Of a stretch of 64,000 bases of DNA, positions 1-8,539 are shown piece after piece; the stretch's first letter is position 1, and every line of letters begins with the position of its first letter. The position numbers were made by a program, and so were the translations under genes. Origin of the DNA: Microbispora sp. NBC_01189 (lineage in GTDB: Bacteria; Actinomycetota; Actinomycetes; Streptosporangiales; Streptosporangiaceae); assembly GCF_036010665.1 (NCBI RefSeq), contig NZ_CP108581.1, positions 2,647,501 through 2,711,500 of the forward strand. The letters are read 5' to 3'. The notes beneath the pieces were generated by a model, which was not told where the DNA came from, searched no databases, and worked only from the letters and a program-made list of their open reading frames with translations.

Positions 1-129
1 TCCGACCATGATCTCTACGCCGTCGTACCCGAGCCTGGCGGCCAGCTCGAAGGCGTCCGGCGTCCGTTCCGGGTACACCGACGCCGTCGACAACGCCACC
101 ACGCCACTGGGCACGCGGATGTCACTCAT
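1..129 (-). CDS. TIM-barrel sugar phosphate isomerase/epimerase family, N-terminal part only
   Basis: Only the first 43 residues are present; the gene runs off the left edge. They start with ATG and contain a stretch like [13 protein letters not shown], the first beta-alpha unit of xylose-isomerase-like (AP endonuclease 2 family) TIM barrels, where a conserved Gly-x-Asp-Gly-Val-Glu follows the first helix. The family isomerises or epimerises sugars and related metabolites; the substrate cannot be told from this fragment. It is divergent from the methyltransferase that starts at 294. Family is fairly sure, function is not. Confidence 0.6.
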   Translation of the reverse strand, partial: MSDIRVPSGVVALSTASVYPERTPDAFELAARLGYDGVEIMVG

Positions 130-293
130 GAGGCCAGCCTCCCCTGGCGGCCCCCGGGGCACGTTCCAGTCCCGTGGCCGTGGCCGTCCGTTCGCTCCCT
201 GCGCCCGTTCACGGATCCAGCCTAAGCCGCACCCGCGCCGCACGCCGCTTCGCCACAATCAACTACCCAAGGTCGCGAACTAATGTGGGGCGC

Positions 294-992
294 ATGGCAC
301 GGATCGTGAACGGGGCCGTACCCAGCCCGAACATCTGGAACACCCCCCAGGTCTACGAGCTGGAGAACCGCGCCGTCGGACCGGCGGGCGCGGTGGAGGC
401 CGCGATGCGGGCCGTACGGCCGTGGGACGGCGCGACGGTGCTCGACATCGGCTGCGGCACGGGCTTCCACCTGCCGGCGCTCGCCGCCGACGCGGCGAGG
501 GTCGTGGGCGTGGAGCCGCACGGCGGCCTCGCCGCAAGGGCCGCCGCCCGCTGCGCGGCGCTGCCCAACGTCGCGGTGCGCACGGGCACCGCGCAGGCGC
601 TGCCCGTCCCCGACGCGTCGGCCGACGTGACGATGGCGCGCTGGGCGTACTTCTTCGGCCCGGGGTGCGAACCCGGGCTGCGCGAGCTCGGAAGAGTGCT
701 GCGCCGGGGCGGCGTGGCGTTCGTCGTGGACGTGGACGCCTCCCGCGACGCCTTCGGCCGCTGGTTCCGCCGGTCGGTGCCGTCGTACTCCCCCGAGGCC
801 GTGGAGCGCTTCTGGTCGCGGCAGGGCTGGCGGCGTGAGCCGCTGGACCTGCGCATGACCTTCGAGTCGCGGGCCGACCTGGAGGCGGTGCTGCGCATCG
901 AGTTCACCCCAGAGGTGGCCGAGGACGCGCTGCGGGAGATCGGCGGCCTGGAGATCGCCTATCCGAACGTCCTCAGGTGGCGGGAGTTCTGA
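294..992 (+). CDS. SAM-dependent class I methyltransferase
   Basis: A 232-residue protein with the Rossmann SAM-binding motif I VLDIGCGTGFHLPAL near residues 45-60 and an acidic residue ending the second strand (VVGVEPHGG). This is the Methyltransf_11/25 type that acts on small molecules; substrate unknown. The reading frame is open further upstream, but I chose ATG 294 because homology-like sequence starts there and a TAATGT -10 hexamer (281-286) lies 7 nt upstream, which fits a leaderless start. Its last codons are copy one of a tandem repeat (975-1049). Not obviously in an operon with the following MerR gene. Confidence 0.75.
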   Translation: MARIVNGAVPSPNIWNTPQVYELENRAVGPAGAVEAAMRAVRPWDGATVLDIGCGTGFHLPALAADAARVVGVEPHGGLAARAAARCAALPNVAVRTGTAQALPVPDASADVTMARWAYFFGPGCEPGLRELGRVLRRGGVAFVVDVDASRDAFGRWFRRSVPSYSPEAVERFWSRQGWRREPLDLRMTFESRADLEAVLRIEFTPEVAEDALREIGGLEIAYPNVLRWREF

Positions 993-1049
993 AGGCGGCG
1001 GAAGTTCTCGGAGGTGGGGGGAATTCTTGGAGGCGGGGGGAATTCCGAG
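975..1049. repeat. Four degenerate tandem copies, 18-19 bp, over a gene 3' end
   Basis: Units at 975-992, 993-1011, 1012-1030 and 1031-1049 share the pattern AGG(T/C)GG(C/G)GG(G/A)A(G/A)TTC. The first copy contains the methyltransferase stop codon, so the array looks like tandem duplication of the gene's end. Copies three and four are nearly identical. Confidence 0.75.
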
Positions 1050-1057
1050 CTCCGCCC

Positions 1058-1089
1058 TTGACCTTGTCACCGACGTCAACCTTTACCGT
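1058..1089 (+). promoter_or_regulatory. MerR-type promoter/operator
   Basis: A -35 TTGACC (1058-1063) and a -10 TACCGT (1084-1089) are 20 bp apart, the over-long spacing typical of MerR-controlled promoters. The spacer carries an interrupted dyad, TTGAC at 1058-1062 and GTCAA at 1075-1079. This fits autoregulation of the merR-trx pair downstream. Confidence 0.55.
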
Positions 1090-1124
1090 CGTGCCCGGAG
1101 GCGGGCGGGCCGAGGAGGAGACCG

Positions 1125-1505
1125 ATGCGGATCGGCGAGCTGGCCCGGCGCGCGGGTGTGAGCACCCGCGCGCTGCGCCACTACGAGCAGCAGGGCCTCA
1201 TCCGGTCGCGCCGCTCGGCGAACGGCTACCGGGAGTACGACGAGTCGGACGTCCGGCTCGTCACCGAGATCCGCGCCCTGATGGCGGTCGGCTTCACGCT
1301 GGAGGACGCCCGGCCGTTCGTGGACTGCCTCAGGTCGGGGCATCCGTCGGGAGGCTCCTGCCCCGAGTCGGTCGCGGTGTACCAGCGCAAGCTGGCCGAG
1401 ATCGACGACCGCATCCGGGACCTGCTCGCCCGCCGCGCCGAGGTGGCCGCCCAGCTCACCTCGGCCTGCCCCGGCTGCCTGGTGACACGACGAGGAGAAT
1501 CATGA
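1125..1505 (+). CDS. MerR family transcriptional regulator
   Basis: A 126-residue protein with the N-terminal winged helix-turn-helix of MerR regulators (IGELARRAGVSTRALRHYEQ, residues 3-22), a predicted coiled-coil dimerisation helix near residues 80-115, and cysteines at the C-terminal end of the effector region (SACPGC, plus an earlier SCPE), which suggests metal or redox sensing. ATG 1125 follows a GAGGAG ribosome site. The stop codon overlaps the thioredoxin start (ATGA), so the two are translationally coupled. It probably senses thiol stress or a metal and controls itself and the thioredoxin through the 20-bp-spacer promoter. The effector is an inference. Confidence 0.9.
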   Translation: MRIGELARRAGVSTRALRHYEQQGLIRSRRSANGYREYDESDVRLVTEIRALMAVGFTLEDARPFVDCLRSGHPSGGSCPESVAVYQRKLAEIDDRIRDLLARRAEVAAQLTSACPGCLVTRRGES

Positions 1506-1816
1506 TCACGTTGACCGCGGAGAACTTCGACGAGCAGGTGCTGCGCAGCTCCACGCCGGTGCTGGTGGACTTCTGGACCGACTGGTGCCCGCCGTGCAAG
1601 ATGATCGCCCCGATCCTGGAGGAGATCGACGCCGAGCTCGGCGGCCGTCTCACGGTGGCCAAGCTCAACGCCGACGACCACCCCGAGATCGCGCGACGTT
1701 ACGACGTCCTCGGCTTTCCCACCCTCAACCTCTACCGCGACGGCGAGGTCGTCCACCAGATCAGGGGCGCCAAGCCCAAGCGCCTGCTGCTCGCCGACCT
1801 CGTGGACCATCTGTGA
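1502..1816 (+). CDS. trxA: Thioredoxin with a WCPPC active site
   Basis: A 104-residue thioredoxin fold of usual family length. The redox motif is W28-C-P-P-C32 instead of the classical WCGPC; the cis-proline loop is seen in GFPTLNLY. Replacing Gly by Pro in the CXXC motif usually changes redox potential and partner choice, so this is probably a specialised thioredoxin, not the housekeeping one. Its start overlaps the merR stop by 4 nt, so it is the likely target of that regulator. Confidence 0.9.
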   Translation: MITLTAENFDEQVLRSSTPVLVDFWTDWCPPCKMIAPILEEIDAELGGRLTVAKLNADDHPEIARRYDVLGFPTLNLYRDGEVVHQIRGAKPKRLLLADLVDHL

Positions 1817-1826
1817 TATCGGGGGC

Positions 1827-1870
1827 GGCTTATATAAGCCTTGACTTTTATAAGCTGCCCTCGGCATAGT
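1827..1870 (+). promoter_or_regulatory. arsR promoter with abutting perfect 14-bp palindrome
   Basis: GGCTTATATAAGCC (1827-1840) is a perfect palindrome directly before the -35 TTGACT (1841-1846). A further half-site, TTATAAGC, lies in the spacer, and the -10 is CATAGT (1865-1870, 18-bp spacing). The predicted transcription start coincides with GTG 1877. This AT-rich dyad fits ArsR-family operators. Confidence 0.65.
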
Positions 1871-1876
1871 GGGCCC

Positions 1877-2281
1877 GTGCACGCATTCGACGCGCTGGGG
1901 GATCCGGTGCGACGCCGGATCCTGGAGCTGCTCAGCGAAGGGGAGCAGACGTCGGGCGCGGTCACCGCCGCCATCCGCGCCGAGTTCGGGATCTCGCAGC
2001 CCGCGGTCTCCCAGCACCTGCGGGTGCTGCGCGAGTCGGGGCTGACGTCCGTACGGGCGGAGGGCACGCGGCGGCTGTACGCCGTCGAGACGGCTCCGCT
2101 GCGGGAGATCGACGCGTGGCTCGACCGGTTCCGCGGCTTCTGGCAGCAGCGGCTCGACGCGCTCGACACGGAACTGGCGCGGGGAAAACGGGAGCGGCGG
2201 CTCCGGCAGGGGCCCGGCGGCACCGATGGCCGGCAGACGGCCCGGCACGAGGTCCACGACGTAGGGAAAGAGCGGCAATGA
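1877..2281 (+). CDS. ArsR/SmtB-type winged-helix repressor
   Basis: A 134-residue protein. The wHTH covers residues 1-85: ALGDPVRRRILELL, the recognition helix ISQPAVSQHLRVLRESG, and the wing VRAEGTRRLYAV. No metal-binding cysteine pair is seen, so this is the metal-independent subgroup usually paired with SRPBCC (AHSA1) genes, and the next gene is exactly that, overlapping by 4 nt. I chose GTG 1877: it lies 6 nt after the -10, so the message should be leaderless. An in-frame TTG at 1841 is the -35 box itself and was rejected. Confidence 0.9.
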   Translation: MHAFDALGDPVRRRILELLSEGEQTSGAVTAAIRAEFGISQPAVSQHLRVLRESGLTSVRAEGTRRLYAVETAPLREIDAWLDRFRGFWQQRLDALDTELARGKRERRLRQGPGGTDGRQTARHEVHDVGKERQ

Positions 2282-2925
2282 GCGACTTCATCGACGACAT
2301 CAACGAGGTCCACCGCAGGGTCGGCACGCGCGACCTGCCGGAAGGAGAGGCCCGTACGGTGCTGCTGCGGCGCACCTACGACGCCGCCGTGGAGGACGTG
2401 TGGGACGCCTGCACCGACCCCGAGCGGATCGGCCGCTGGTTCCTTCCGGTGACCGGCGAGCTGAAGCTCGGCGGGCACTACCAGCTCCAGGGCAACGCGG
2501 GCGGGGAGATCCTGCGGTGCGAGCCGCCGCGGCTGCTGCGGGTGAGCTGGCTGTTCGGCGAGAACCCCGGCTTCAGCGAGGTCGAGGTGCGGCTCACTCC
2601 CGAAGGCGACGACCGCACCGTGTTCGAGCTGGAGCACGTCGCCGTGGTGCCGGCGGAGTTCTGGGACCGGTTCGGGCCGGGGGCCACCGGAGTGGGCTGG
2701 GACCTGGCGCTGCTCGGGCTGGGTCTGCACCTGCGGGGCGACATGATCGACGACCCCTCGGCGTGGGAGCGGTCGGACGAGGCGCGCGCGCTCATGACGC
2801 ACAGCAGCGCGGCGTGGGGCGAGGCGTACCTGGCCTCCGGCGCGCCGGAGGACGTGGTGGACGCCGCGGTCGCCGGCACCACCGCCTTCTACGTACCGGC
2901 GAAGCCGGAGCAGCCGGAGAGCTGA
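2278..2925 (+). CDS. SRPBCC (AHSA1-like) domain protein
   Basis: A 215-residue protein with the START/Bet v1-like fold of activators of Hsp90 ATPase homologue 1: LRRTYDAAVEDVWDACTDPERIGRWF at residues ~30-55 is the classic beginning (written here for position; key residues Trp and the Pro-Glu-Arg turn), followed by a beta-sheet core and a long C-terminal helix. Family members bind hydrophobic ligands or modify stress responses; the real role is unknown. Overlap with the arsR stop shows co-translation. The two probably form an autoregulated stress module. Confidence 0.85.
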   Translation: MSDFIDDINEVHRRVGTRDLPEGEARTVLLRRTYDAAVEDVWDACTDPERIGRWFLPVTGELKLGGHYQLQGNAGGEILRCEPPRLLRVSWLFGENPGFSEVEVRLTPEGDDRTVFELEHVAVVPAEFWDRFGPGATGVGWDLALLGLGLHLRGDMIDDPSAWERSDEARALMTHSSAAWGEAYLASGAPEDVVDAAVAGTTAFYVPAKPEQPES

Positions 2926-3050
2926 GCGGCGTCCCGGCGCCGCCCGGCCCACCACCGTGCCCGCCCCCGGCCCGCCGCCGTACCGCTTCGGGGCGGCTTC
3001 CGAGCGGGTTCGGGAACGGATTGTCGGCGTCGACCGGTAGCCTCCCGCAC

Positions 3051-4478
3051 GTGAGCAGGGCAGCGAAACCGGCGTACCGGTGCGGCGAGTGCGGCTGGAC
3101 GACGGTCAAGTGGGTCGGCAGGTGCGGGGAGTGCCAGGCCTGGGGCACGGTCGAGGAGGCCGGCGCCCGACAGGGTGTCCGTGTGGTCACGCCGGGCGCG
3201 GTCACCGCGCCGGCCGTGCCCATCGGCCAGGTCAAGGCCGAGGTGGCGAGCGCGCGGACGACGGGTGTGCCCGAGCTCGACCGTGTGCTCGGCGGCGGCA
3301 TGGTCCCCGGCGCGGTCGTGCTCCTCGCCGGGGAGCCGGGCATCGGCAAGTCGACGCTGCTCCTGGAGGCCGCCGCCCGCACCGCGCGGGGTGAGACCGT
3401 CCTCTACGTGACCGGTGAGGAGTCCACCGCCCAGGTGCGCATGCGGGCCGACCGCATCGGCGCGATCGAGGACAGGCTCTATCTCGCGGCCGAGACCGAC
3501 CTGGGCGCGCTGGTGGCCCACGTGGACAAGGTGCGGCCCGCTCTGCTGATCGTCGACTCGGTCCAGACGATCGGTTCGGCCGACGTCTCCGGCGTGCCCG
3601 GCGGCGTGACCCAGGTCAGGGAGGTCGCGGGCAACCTGGTGCGCCTCGCCAAGGAGCGGGCCATGACGACCGTGCTGGTCGGCCACGTGACCAAGGACGG
3701 CACGATCGCCGGCCCCCGCGTGCTGGAGCACCTGGTGGACGTCGTGCTCCACTTCGAGGGAGACCGCAACTCGCGGCTGCGGCTGGTGCGCGCGGTGAAG
3801 AACCGCTTCGGCCCGATCGACGAGGTCGGCTGCTTCGACCTGCACGAGCGCGGGATCACCGGGATCTCCGACCCGAGCGGGTTGTTCGTCTCGCGCCATC
3901 CCGAGCCGGTGCCGGGCACCTGCGTCACCGTCACCATCGAGGGCACCCGGCCGCTCCCGGCGGAGCTTCAGGCCCTGGTCGGCCCCACCGAGGCCCCGCA
4001 GCCCCGCCGCACCTCCTCGGGCCTCGACTCCTACCGCGTGGCGATGGTGCTCGCCGTGATAGAACGGCGGCTCCGCGCGAAGATCGGCAAGTGTGACGTC
4101 TTCACGGCGACCGTGGGCGGGATCCGGCTGACCGACCCGGCCGTCGACCTCGCGCTGATGCTGTCGGTCGTGAGCGCGGCCGGCGACCAGGCGCTGCCCT
4201 CGGGGCTCGTCGTGCTCGGCGAGGTCGGCCTCGCCGGTGAGCTGCGGCCCGTACGGGAGGTGCGGCGGCGGCTGGCCGAGGCGGCACGGCTGGGTTTCAC
4301 CCGTGCCCTGGTGCCGTCCGGCTCGCTGGAGGAGGACTCCCCCCGGCTGGACAACGCGGCGAGCCGCGGCCGCCTCGTGGCGCTGCGCTCGCCGGTCGGC
4401 CGCACCACCTCCTTCGCGCCGGGCTTCGAGGTGACGGAGGTCGAGAACGTCTGGGACGCCCTCAACCACATGGGCTGA
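3051..4478 (+). CDS. radA: DNA repair protein RadA (Sms)
   Basis: A 475-residue RecA-like ATPase that promotes branch migration in recombinational repair. The N-terminal C4 zinc finger has two CGEC pairs (residues ~11-30). Walker A is GEPGIGKST, the RadA-specific KNRFG motif is present, and a Lon-protease-like C-terminal domain follows. Length is typical. The frame is open upstream, but GTG 3051 starts just before the zinc finger and lies 7 nt after a TAGCCT -10 (3038-3043), so a leaderless start is likely. disA follows on the same strand; RadA and DisA interact in Bacillus, so this pairing is functional, not accidental. Confidence 0.96.
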   Translation: MSRAAKPAYRCGECGWTTVKWVGRCGECQAWGTVEEAGARQGVRVVTPGAVTAPAVPIGQVKAEVASARTTGVPELDRVLGGGMVPGAVVLLAGEPGIGKSTLLLEAAARTARGETVLYVTGEESTAQVRMRADRIGAIEDRLYLAAETDLGALVAHVDKVRPALLIVDSVQTIGSADVSGVPGGVTQVREVAGNLVRLAKERAMTTVLVGHVTKDGTIAGPRVLEHLVDVVLHFEGDRNSRLRLVRAVKNRFGPIDEVGCFDLHERGITGISDPSGLFVSRHPEPVPGTCVTVTIEGTRPLPAELQALVGPTEAPQPRRTSSGLDSYRVAMVLAVIERRLRAKIGKCDVFTATVGGIRLTDPAVDLALMLSVVSAAGDQALPSGLVVLGEVGLAGELRPVREVRRRLAEAARLGFTRALVPSGSLEEDSPRLDNAASRGRLVALRSPVGRTTSFAPGFEVTEVENVWDALNHMG

Positions 4479-4685
4479 GCCGGGGTGGGGTGCGCTGTGC
4501 CACAGATGAGCATGACGTCACGCGAGTAAACTGAGGCCTTCGTCGAGCCCTGAGGGGCTTCGACCGGCCGGCCGGGGGCGTGCGTCGCGGACCTCGCGGC
4601 GCGAGGCCGGTGGACAGAGGACCGGTAGAAAAGAAGACCGGTAGACAGACGATCCCACGGAGACGATCGGGCGAGCCCCATCGAG

Positions 4686-5780
4686 GTGCATGTGCTGGAC
4701 AACGACAAGGCGGCCGACGAGCGCAGACGGGCCGTGCTCGCCGCGCTCGCCCCGGGGACGGCGCTGCGCGACGGACTGGAGCGCATCCTGCGTGGCCACA
4801 CCGGCGGCCTGATCGTGCTCGGGTACGACCGCACCGTCGAGGACATCTGCACGGGCGGGTTCACCCTCGACGTCGAGTTCTCCGCGACCCGGCTCCGCGA
4901 GCTGGCCAAGATGGACGGCGCGATCGTGCTCGACGTGGCCCAGCTCAAAATCGTGCGTGCGGCCGTGCATCTCGTGCCCGACCCCGCGATCCCCACCGAC
5001 GAGTCCGGCACCCGGCACCGTACGGCGCAGCGCGTGGCCAGGCAGACGTCGCTCCCGGTCGTCGCGATCAGCAAGTCCATGCGGATCATCGCGCTCTACC
5101 TCGACGGCATCCGCTACGTCCTGGAGGGGTCGGCCGCGATCCTGTCCAAGGCCAACCAGGCCCTCGCCACGCTCGAACGCTACAAGATGCGGCTCGACGA
5201 GGTCTCCGGCGCGTTGTCGGCCCTGGAGATCGAGGACCTGGTGACGGTGCGCGACGTGGCGGTCGTGGTGCAGCGCCTGGAGATGGTCCGCCGGATCGGC
5301 CGGGAGATCGAGGGCTACGTCGTCGAGCTCGGCACCGACGGGCGGTTGCTGTCCCTCCAGCTCGACGAGCTGTTCGCCGGGGTGGAGACCGACCACCGGC
5401 AGATCATCCGCGACTACGTCCCCGGCTCGCTCGGCGCGCGCCCGTACGGGGACGGCGACGCGACACGAGAGCTGGACGAGCTGTCCTCCGGCGACCTGCT
5501 CGACCTGGCGAAGGTGGCCCAGATCCTGGGCCACCACGGCGCCGAGGCCCTCGACTCACCCGTCAGCCCACGCGGCTTCCGCCTGCTCAGCCGGGTCCCC
5601 CGGCTGCCCGGCGCGATCGTCGACCGGCTCGTCGACCACTTCGGCGGCCTGCAGAAGCTGCTGGCCGCCACCACCGACGACCTCCAGGCCGTCGGCGGCG
5701 TGGGCGAGACCCGGGCCCGCAGTGTGCGCGAGGGCCTGTCCCGCCTCGCCGAGTCGTCCATCCTGGAGCGCTATCTCTGA
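4686..5780 (+). CDS. disA: Diadenylate cyclase / DNA integrity scanning protein DisA
   Basis: A 364-residue protein that condenses two ATP into cyclic di-AMP and scans DNA for branched structures. The DAC domain holds the catalytic D77-G-A motif and the R-H-R motif (GTRHRTA, residues 108-114). A coiled linker and a C-terminal helix-hairpin-helix DNA-binding domain ([16 protein letters not shown]) follow. Start is GTG 4686, with GTG 4692 an in-frame alternative. The 207 bp after radA contain TGACGTCA and a possible TAAACT -10 near 4525-4535. A ydaO riboswitch at 16242 senses this product in the same window. Confidence 0.96.
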   Translation: MHVLDNDKAADERRRAVLAALAPGTALRDGLERILRGHTGGLIVLGYDRTVEDICTGGFTLDVEFSATRLRELAKMDGAIVLDVAQLKIVRAAVHLVPDPAIPTDESGTRHRTAQRVARQTSLPVVAISKSMRIIALYLDGIRYVLEGSAAILSKANQALATLERYKMRLDEVSGALSALEIEDLVTVRDVAVVVQRLEMVRRIGREIEGYVVELGTDGRLLSLQLDELFAGVETDHRQIIRDYVPGSLGARPYGDGDATRELDELSSGDLLDLAKVAQILGHHGAEALDSPVSPRGFRLLSRVPRLPGAIVDRLVDHFGGLQKLLAATTDDLQAVGGVGETRARSVREGLSRLAESSILERYL

Positions 5781-5801
5781 CCCGTGTCCCAGGCGGGCCG
5801 A

Positions 5802-6494
5802 TCACCGCAGGTGGAAGACGACCTTGGGGCTCTTGAGCCGGCCCGCGTGCGCGGTCGCGACGTACGTCCCGGGATCGGCCGGCGCCCGCTTGCCCGCGCA
5901 GGTGGTGCCCGAGCGGTGGCGATCCCACCGGACCGTCCGGACGAAGGGGATCCCCCGATCCAGCGCCTGCCGGTCCACGCCGTCGCCGGCCACGCAGTCG
6001 GCGGTCGACCACACCCGCTCGCCGCCCGACATCACCCGCATCTCAAGGGTGCGCGGCCCCACGTCCACCGTGCACTCGACCCTGTCCGTGCTCACGATCG
6101 TCAGCAGGAACGTCGGCGCGGTGTCCTTGCCGTACACGTCCTGCCCGCTCTGCAGGGCGAGCACGAGGTCCTTCTCGTCGCAGGGGTCGCCGGGACGGCG
6201 GGGCCTGCCGGGCGTGGGCGAGGCCGAGCCCGGCGTGGACGGGGACGGTTGCCCCGGGATCGCGGCCGAGACGGCCGTCTTCGCGGGCAGGCCTGCGGGA
6301 AGCGAGACCACCAGCCGGTCCGAGGGCGTCGCCCTGACGGCGGCGGTGTCGTCCGACCGTCCCGAGGCGCTGCTGCACGCCCATGCCACGACCGCCACCA
6401 CGACGAGCATCCCCGTGAGCACCGACACCCGGCGGCGCCAGTAGACGTCAGCCCCCTCGACGCCCACATCACCACGGAAAGTGTCCGGATCCAT
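5802..6494 (-). CDS. Membrane-anchored or lipoprotein-like hypothetical protein
   Basis: A 230-residue protein with a positively charged N-terminus and a hydrophobic segment at residues ~25-40 that ends in WAC-SSA. The cysteine could be lipidated, but Trp at -2 makes a poor lipobox. A Pro/Ser-rich linker follows, then a predicted beta-rich extracellular domain with paired cysteines. Genes like this sit between disA and mutY in other actinomycetes (recalled synteny). Function unknown. The start is preceded by CATACT (6501-6506) 6 nt upstream, a leaderless arrangement. Convergent with disA, 21 nt apart. Confidence 0.75.
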   Translation of the reverse strand: MDPDTFRGDVGVEGADVYWRRRVSVLTGMLVVVAVVAWACSSASGRSDDTAAVRATPSDRLVVSLPAGLPAKTAVSAAIPGQPSPSTPGSASPTPGRPRRPGDPCDEKDLVLALQSGQDVYGKDTAPTFLLTIVSTDRVECTVDVGPRTLEMRVMSGGERVWSTADCVAGDGVDRQALDRGIPFVRTVRWDRHRSGTTCAGKRAPADPGTYVATAHAGRLKSPKVVFHLR

Positions 6495-6664
6495 ACGGAC
6501 AGTATGAGGAGACGTGGCGCGGCAGGGGAAACAACGCGCCGTGTCATGCGCTTTCCCAGGTCATCGGCCTGCCGGTCCTTTCCGGACTTGGACGGCGATG
6601 CGTGGCATCGGCGGAGCCCACCATCCGGCCCCGCGCGGCGCGGCCGGTCGATAGGGTCGGGGCT

Positions 6665-7531
6665 GTGTCCGCCTCCCTGCGTGAGCCCATCCTCGACTGG
6701 TACGCCGAGCACAACCGCGATCTGCCCTGGCGGCGTCCAGAGGCGTCTCCGTGGGGCATCCTGGTGAGCGAGATCATGCTCCAGCAGACGCCGGTCGCCC
6801 GTGTGCTGCCCGTGTGGACCGAGTGGATGGAGCGCTGGCCCACTCCGGAGGCCCTCGCGAAGGAGTCTCCCGGCGAGGCCGTACGGCACTGGGGACGGCT
6901 CGGCTACCCGCGCCGGGCGCTCAACCTCCACGCCTGCGCGCGCGCCGTCACGACCGACCACGGGGGACGGGTGCCGTCCACGTACGACGAACTCCTGGCC
7001 CTGCCGGGAATCGGCGACTACACGGCCGCGGCCGTGGCCAGCTTCGCGTACGGCGGCAGCCACGCCGTGCTGGACACCAACGTGCGGCGGGTGCTGGCCA
7101 GGGCCGTACGGGGCGAGGAGTATCCGCCGAAGGCTCCCACGGCGGCCGAGCGGCGGCTGGCGGAGTCGCTGGTGCCCCCCGTCGGCGCACCGCGCTGGGC
7201 CGTCGCCGTGATGGAGCTCGGCGCGCTGGTCTGCACGGCGCGGGCGCCGCGGTGCGAGCGCTGCCCGGTCACCTCCCGGTGCGCCTGGCGGCTGGCCGGC
7301 CGCCCCGCCCACGACGGCCCTGCGCGTCAGGGCCAGACGTACGCGGGCACCGACCGGCAGTGCCGGGGACGCCTGCTCGCCGTGCTCAGGGAGGCGCACG
7401 GCCCGGTGCCGAAGCAGGCGCTGGACGCCGTCTGGGCCGACCACGTGCAGCGGGAGCGCGCCCTGGACGGTCTCCTCGACGACGGCCTGGCGGAGACACT
7501 GCCCGACGGCACCTACCAGCTGCCCTCCTGA
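6665..7531 (+). CDS. mutY: A/G-specific adenine glycosylase MutY
   Basis: A 288-residue base-excision repair enzyme that removes adenine opposite 8-oxoguanine. It shows the helix-hairpin-helix LLALPGIGDYTAAAV, the catalytic Asp in VLDTNVRRV, the Glu-containing SEIMLQQT motif, and the 4Fe-4S cluster signature C-x6-C-x2-C-x5-C (CTARAPRCERCPVTSRC). The MutT-like C-terminal domain is short, as is common in actinobacteria. Start choice: GTG 6665, 7 nt after TAGGGT (6652-6657), leaderless; an in-frame GTG at 6602 would add 21 unconserved-looking residues. The stop is followed by a tandem repeat. Confidence 0.94.
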   Translation: MSASLREPILDWYAEHNRDLPWRRPEASPWGILVSEIMLQQTPVARVLPVWTEWMERWPTPEALAKESPGEAVRHWGRLGYPRRALNLHACARAVTTDHGGRVPSTYDELLALPGIGDYTAAAVASFAYGGSHAVLDTNVRRVLARAVRGEEYPPKAPTAAERRLAESLVPPVGAPRWAVAVMELGALVCTARAPRCERCPVTSRCAWRLAGRPAHDGPARQGQTYAGTDRQCRGRLLAVLREAHGPVPKQALDAVWADHVQRERALDGLLDDGLAETLPDGTYQLPS

Positions 7532-7533
7532 CC

Positions 7534-7613
7534 GGTTCGTCAGGGGGCTGGTTCGTCAGGGGGCTGGTTCGTCAGGGGGCTGGTTCGTCAGGCGGCTGGT
7601 TCGTCAGGCGGCG
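7534..7613. repeat. Five tandem copies of a 16-bp unit
   Basis: GGTTCGTCAGGGGGCT repeats with exact 16-bp period from 7534, 7550, 7566, 7582 and 7598; the last two copies carry GGCGG in place of GGGGG. The array fills the gap between the convergent mutY and eboE-like genes. The last copy includes the eboE-like stop codon (7604-7606), so the repeat probably arose by duplication of that gene's end. Confidence 0.95.
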
Positions 7614-8539
7614 AGCTTCAGGCCGAGGGCGGTGAGGTTGCGGCGGGTCCAGTCGAGATCGTCGGCGAGCTTCGCGACGAGGGCGGCGGGGCTCTTCGCC
7701 TTGGGGGTGGTCCCGTGGTGGGCCTCCACCTCCACGTGCGCGGTGCCGTTCACCGCGCCCGACAGGATCGCGGCGAGCGTGTCGGCGATCACCGGCTGGG
7801 TGCTCGGGATCTCCTGGCCGTGGTCGTGCACGTGGCTCAGCTTGACCACGGGCGCCCCCGCGAGAGCGAGCCCGCGCAGCGCAGCGTCCGGCTCCTCCGC
7901 GCCGCACGACAGGTGGCAGGCGTCCAGGCAGACGCCGAGGTGCTCGGAGTCGATGTCGCACACGCGCTCCAGCGCCTGCTCCGTGGTCTCCAGCACGCAC
8001 CCGGGCCAGGGCTCGAATCCCACCCGGATCGTCTTGCCGGTGACGCTGTAGAGGCCGCGAAGCTCCCGCGAGAGCCGTTCGAGGCGGCGGGAGGCGATGG
8101 CGTGCAGGTCGGCGGGCCAGTCGCGGCGCCAGCCGATGGGAATCGTCGAGATTCCGCCCGACTGCACATCGTCGGGCAGCAGGAACGCGAGGATCCGCGC
8201 CAGCGACATCGTGTAGCGGTAGCGCTCCGGCTTGGCCCAGTCGGGCCCCGGCACGTCCAGGTTGCGCCCGCCGGTGCCGTTCAGGCTGACGCACTCCAGA
8301 CCGCGCTCCTCCAGCGAGCGGCGCAGCCGCACGAGTTCGATGCGGTCGGCGACCAGGTGGTCCGCCACGGCGGGGGCGAGCCACAGGCCGATGCCCAGCC
8401 GGTCGACGCCCAGCCTCCTGCGCACGGGCACGGCGTACCGCGTGAGGTGGGCGATCAGGTTCTCCAGGTCCTCGGCGGGATGTACGCCCGCGTTGTAGGC
8501 CAGGTGAACCAGCGTCCCGTCGTCGTGCAACAGGCGCAT
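7604..8539 (-). CDS. EboE-like TIM-barrel metabolite traffic protein
   Basis: A 311-residue TIM-barrel protein. The N-terminus (VHLAYNAGVHPAEDLENLIAHL), the GIGLWLAP strand and the motif ISTIPIGWR match my memory of EboE, the xylose-isomerase-like member of the ebo (eustigmatophyte/bacterial operon) cluster linked to prenylated metabolite export. The LNG loop after the second strand is shorter than in typical EboE. No eboA, B, C or D gene lies in the window. I chose ATG 8539 because GGAGG lies 7 nt upstream; an in-frame GTG at 8563 has none. Identity as EboE is likely, its role here is inferred. Confidence 0.7.
   Translation of the reverse strand: MRLLHDDGTLVHLAYNAGVHPAEDLENLIAHLTRYAVPVRRRLGVDRLGIGLWLAPAVADHLVADRIELVRLRRSLEERGLECVSLNGTGGRNLDVPGPDWAKPERYRYTMSLARILAFLLPDDVQSGGISTIPIGWRRDWPADLHAIASRRLERLSRELRGLYSVTGKTIRVGFEPWPGCVLETTEQALERVCDIDSEHLGVCLDACHLSCGAEEPDAALRGLALAGAPVVKLSHVHDHGQEIPSTQPVIADTLAAILSGAVNGTAHVEVEAHHGTTPKAKSPAALVAKLADDLDWTRRNLTALGLKLAA

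Noticed and set aside
1841-1876. TTG start 12 codons upstream for the ArsR gene
   Set aside because: It is the -35 box, and the -10 lies inside the added codons.
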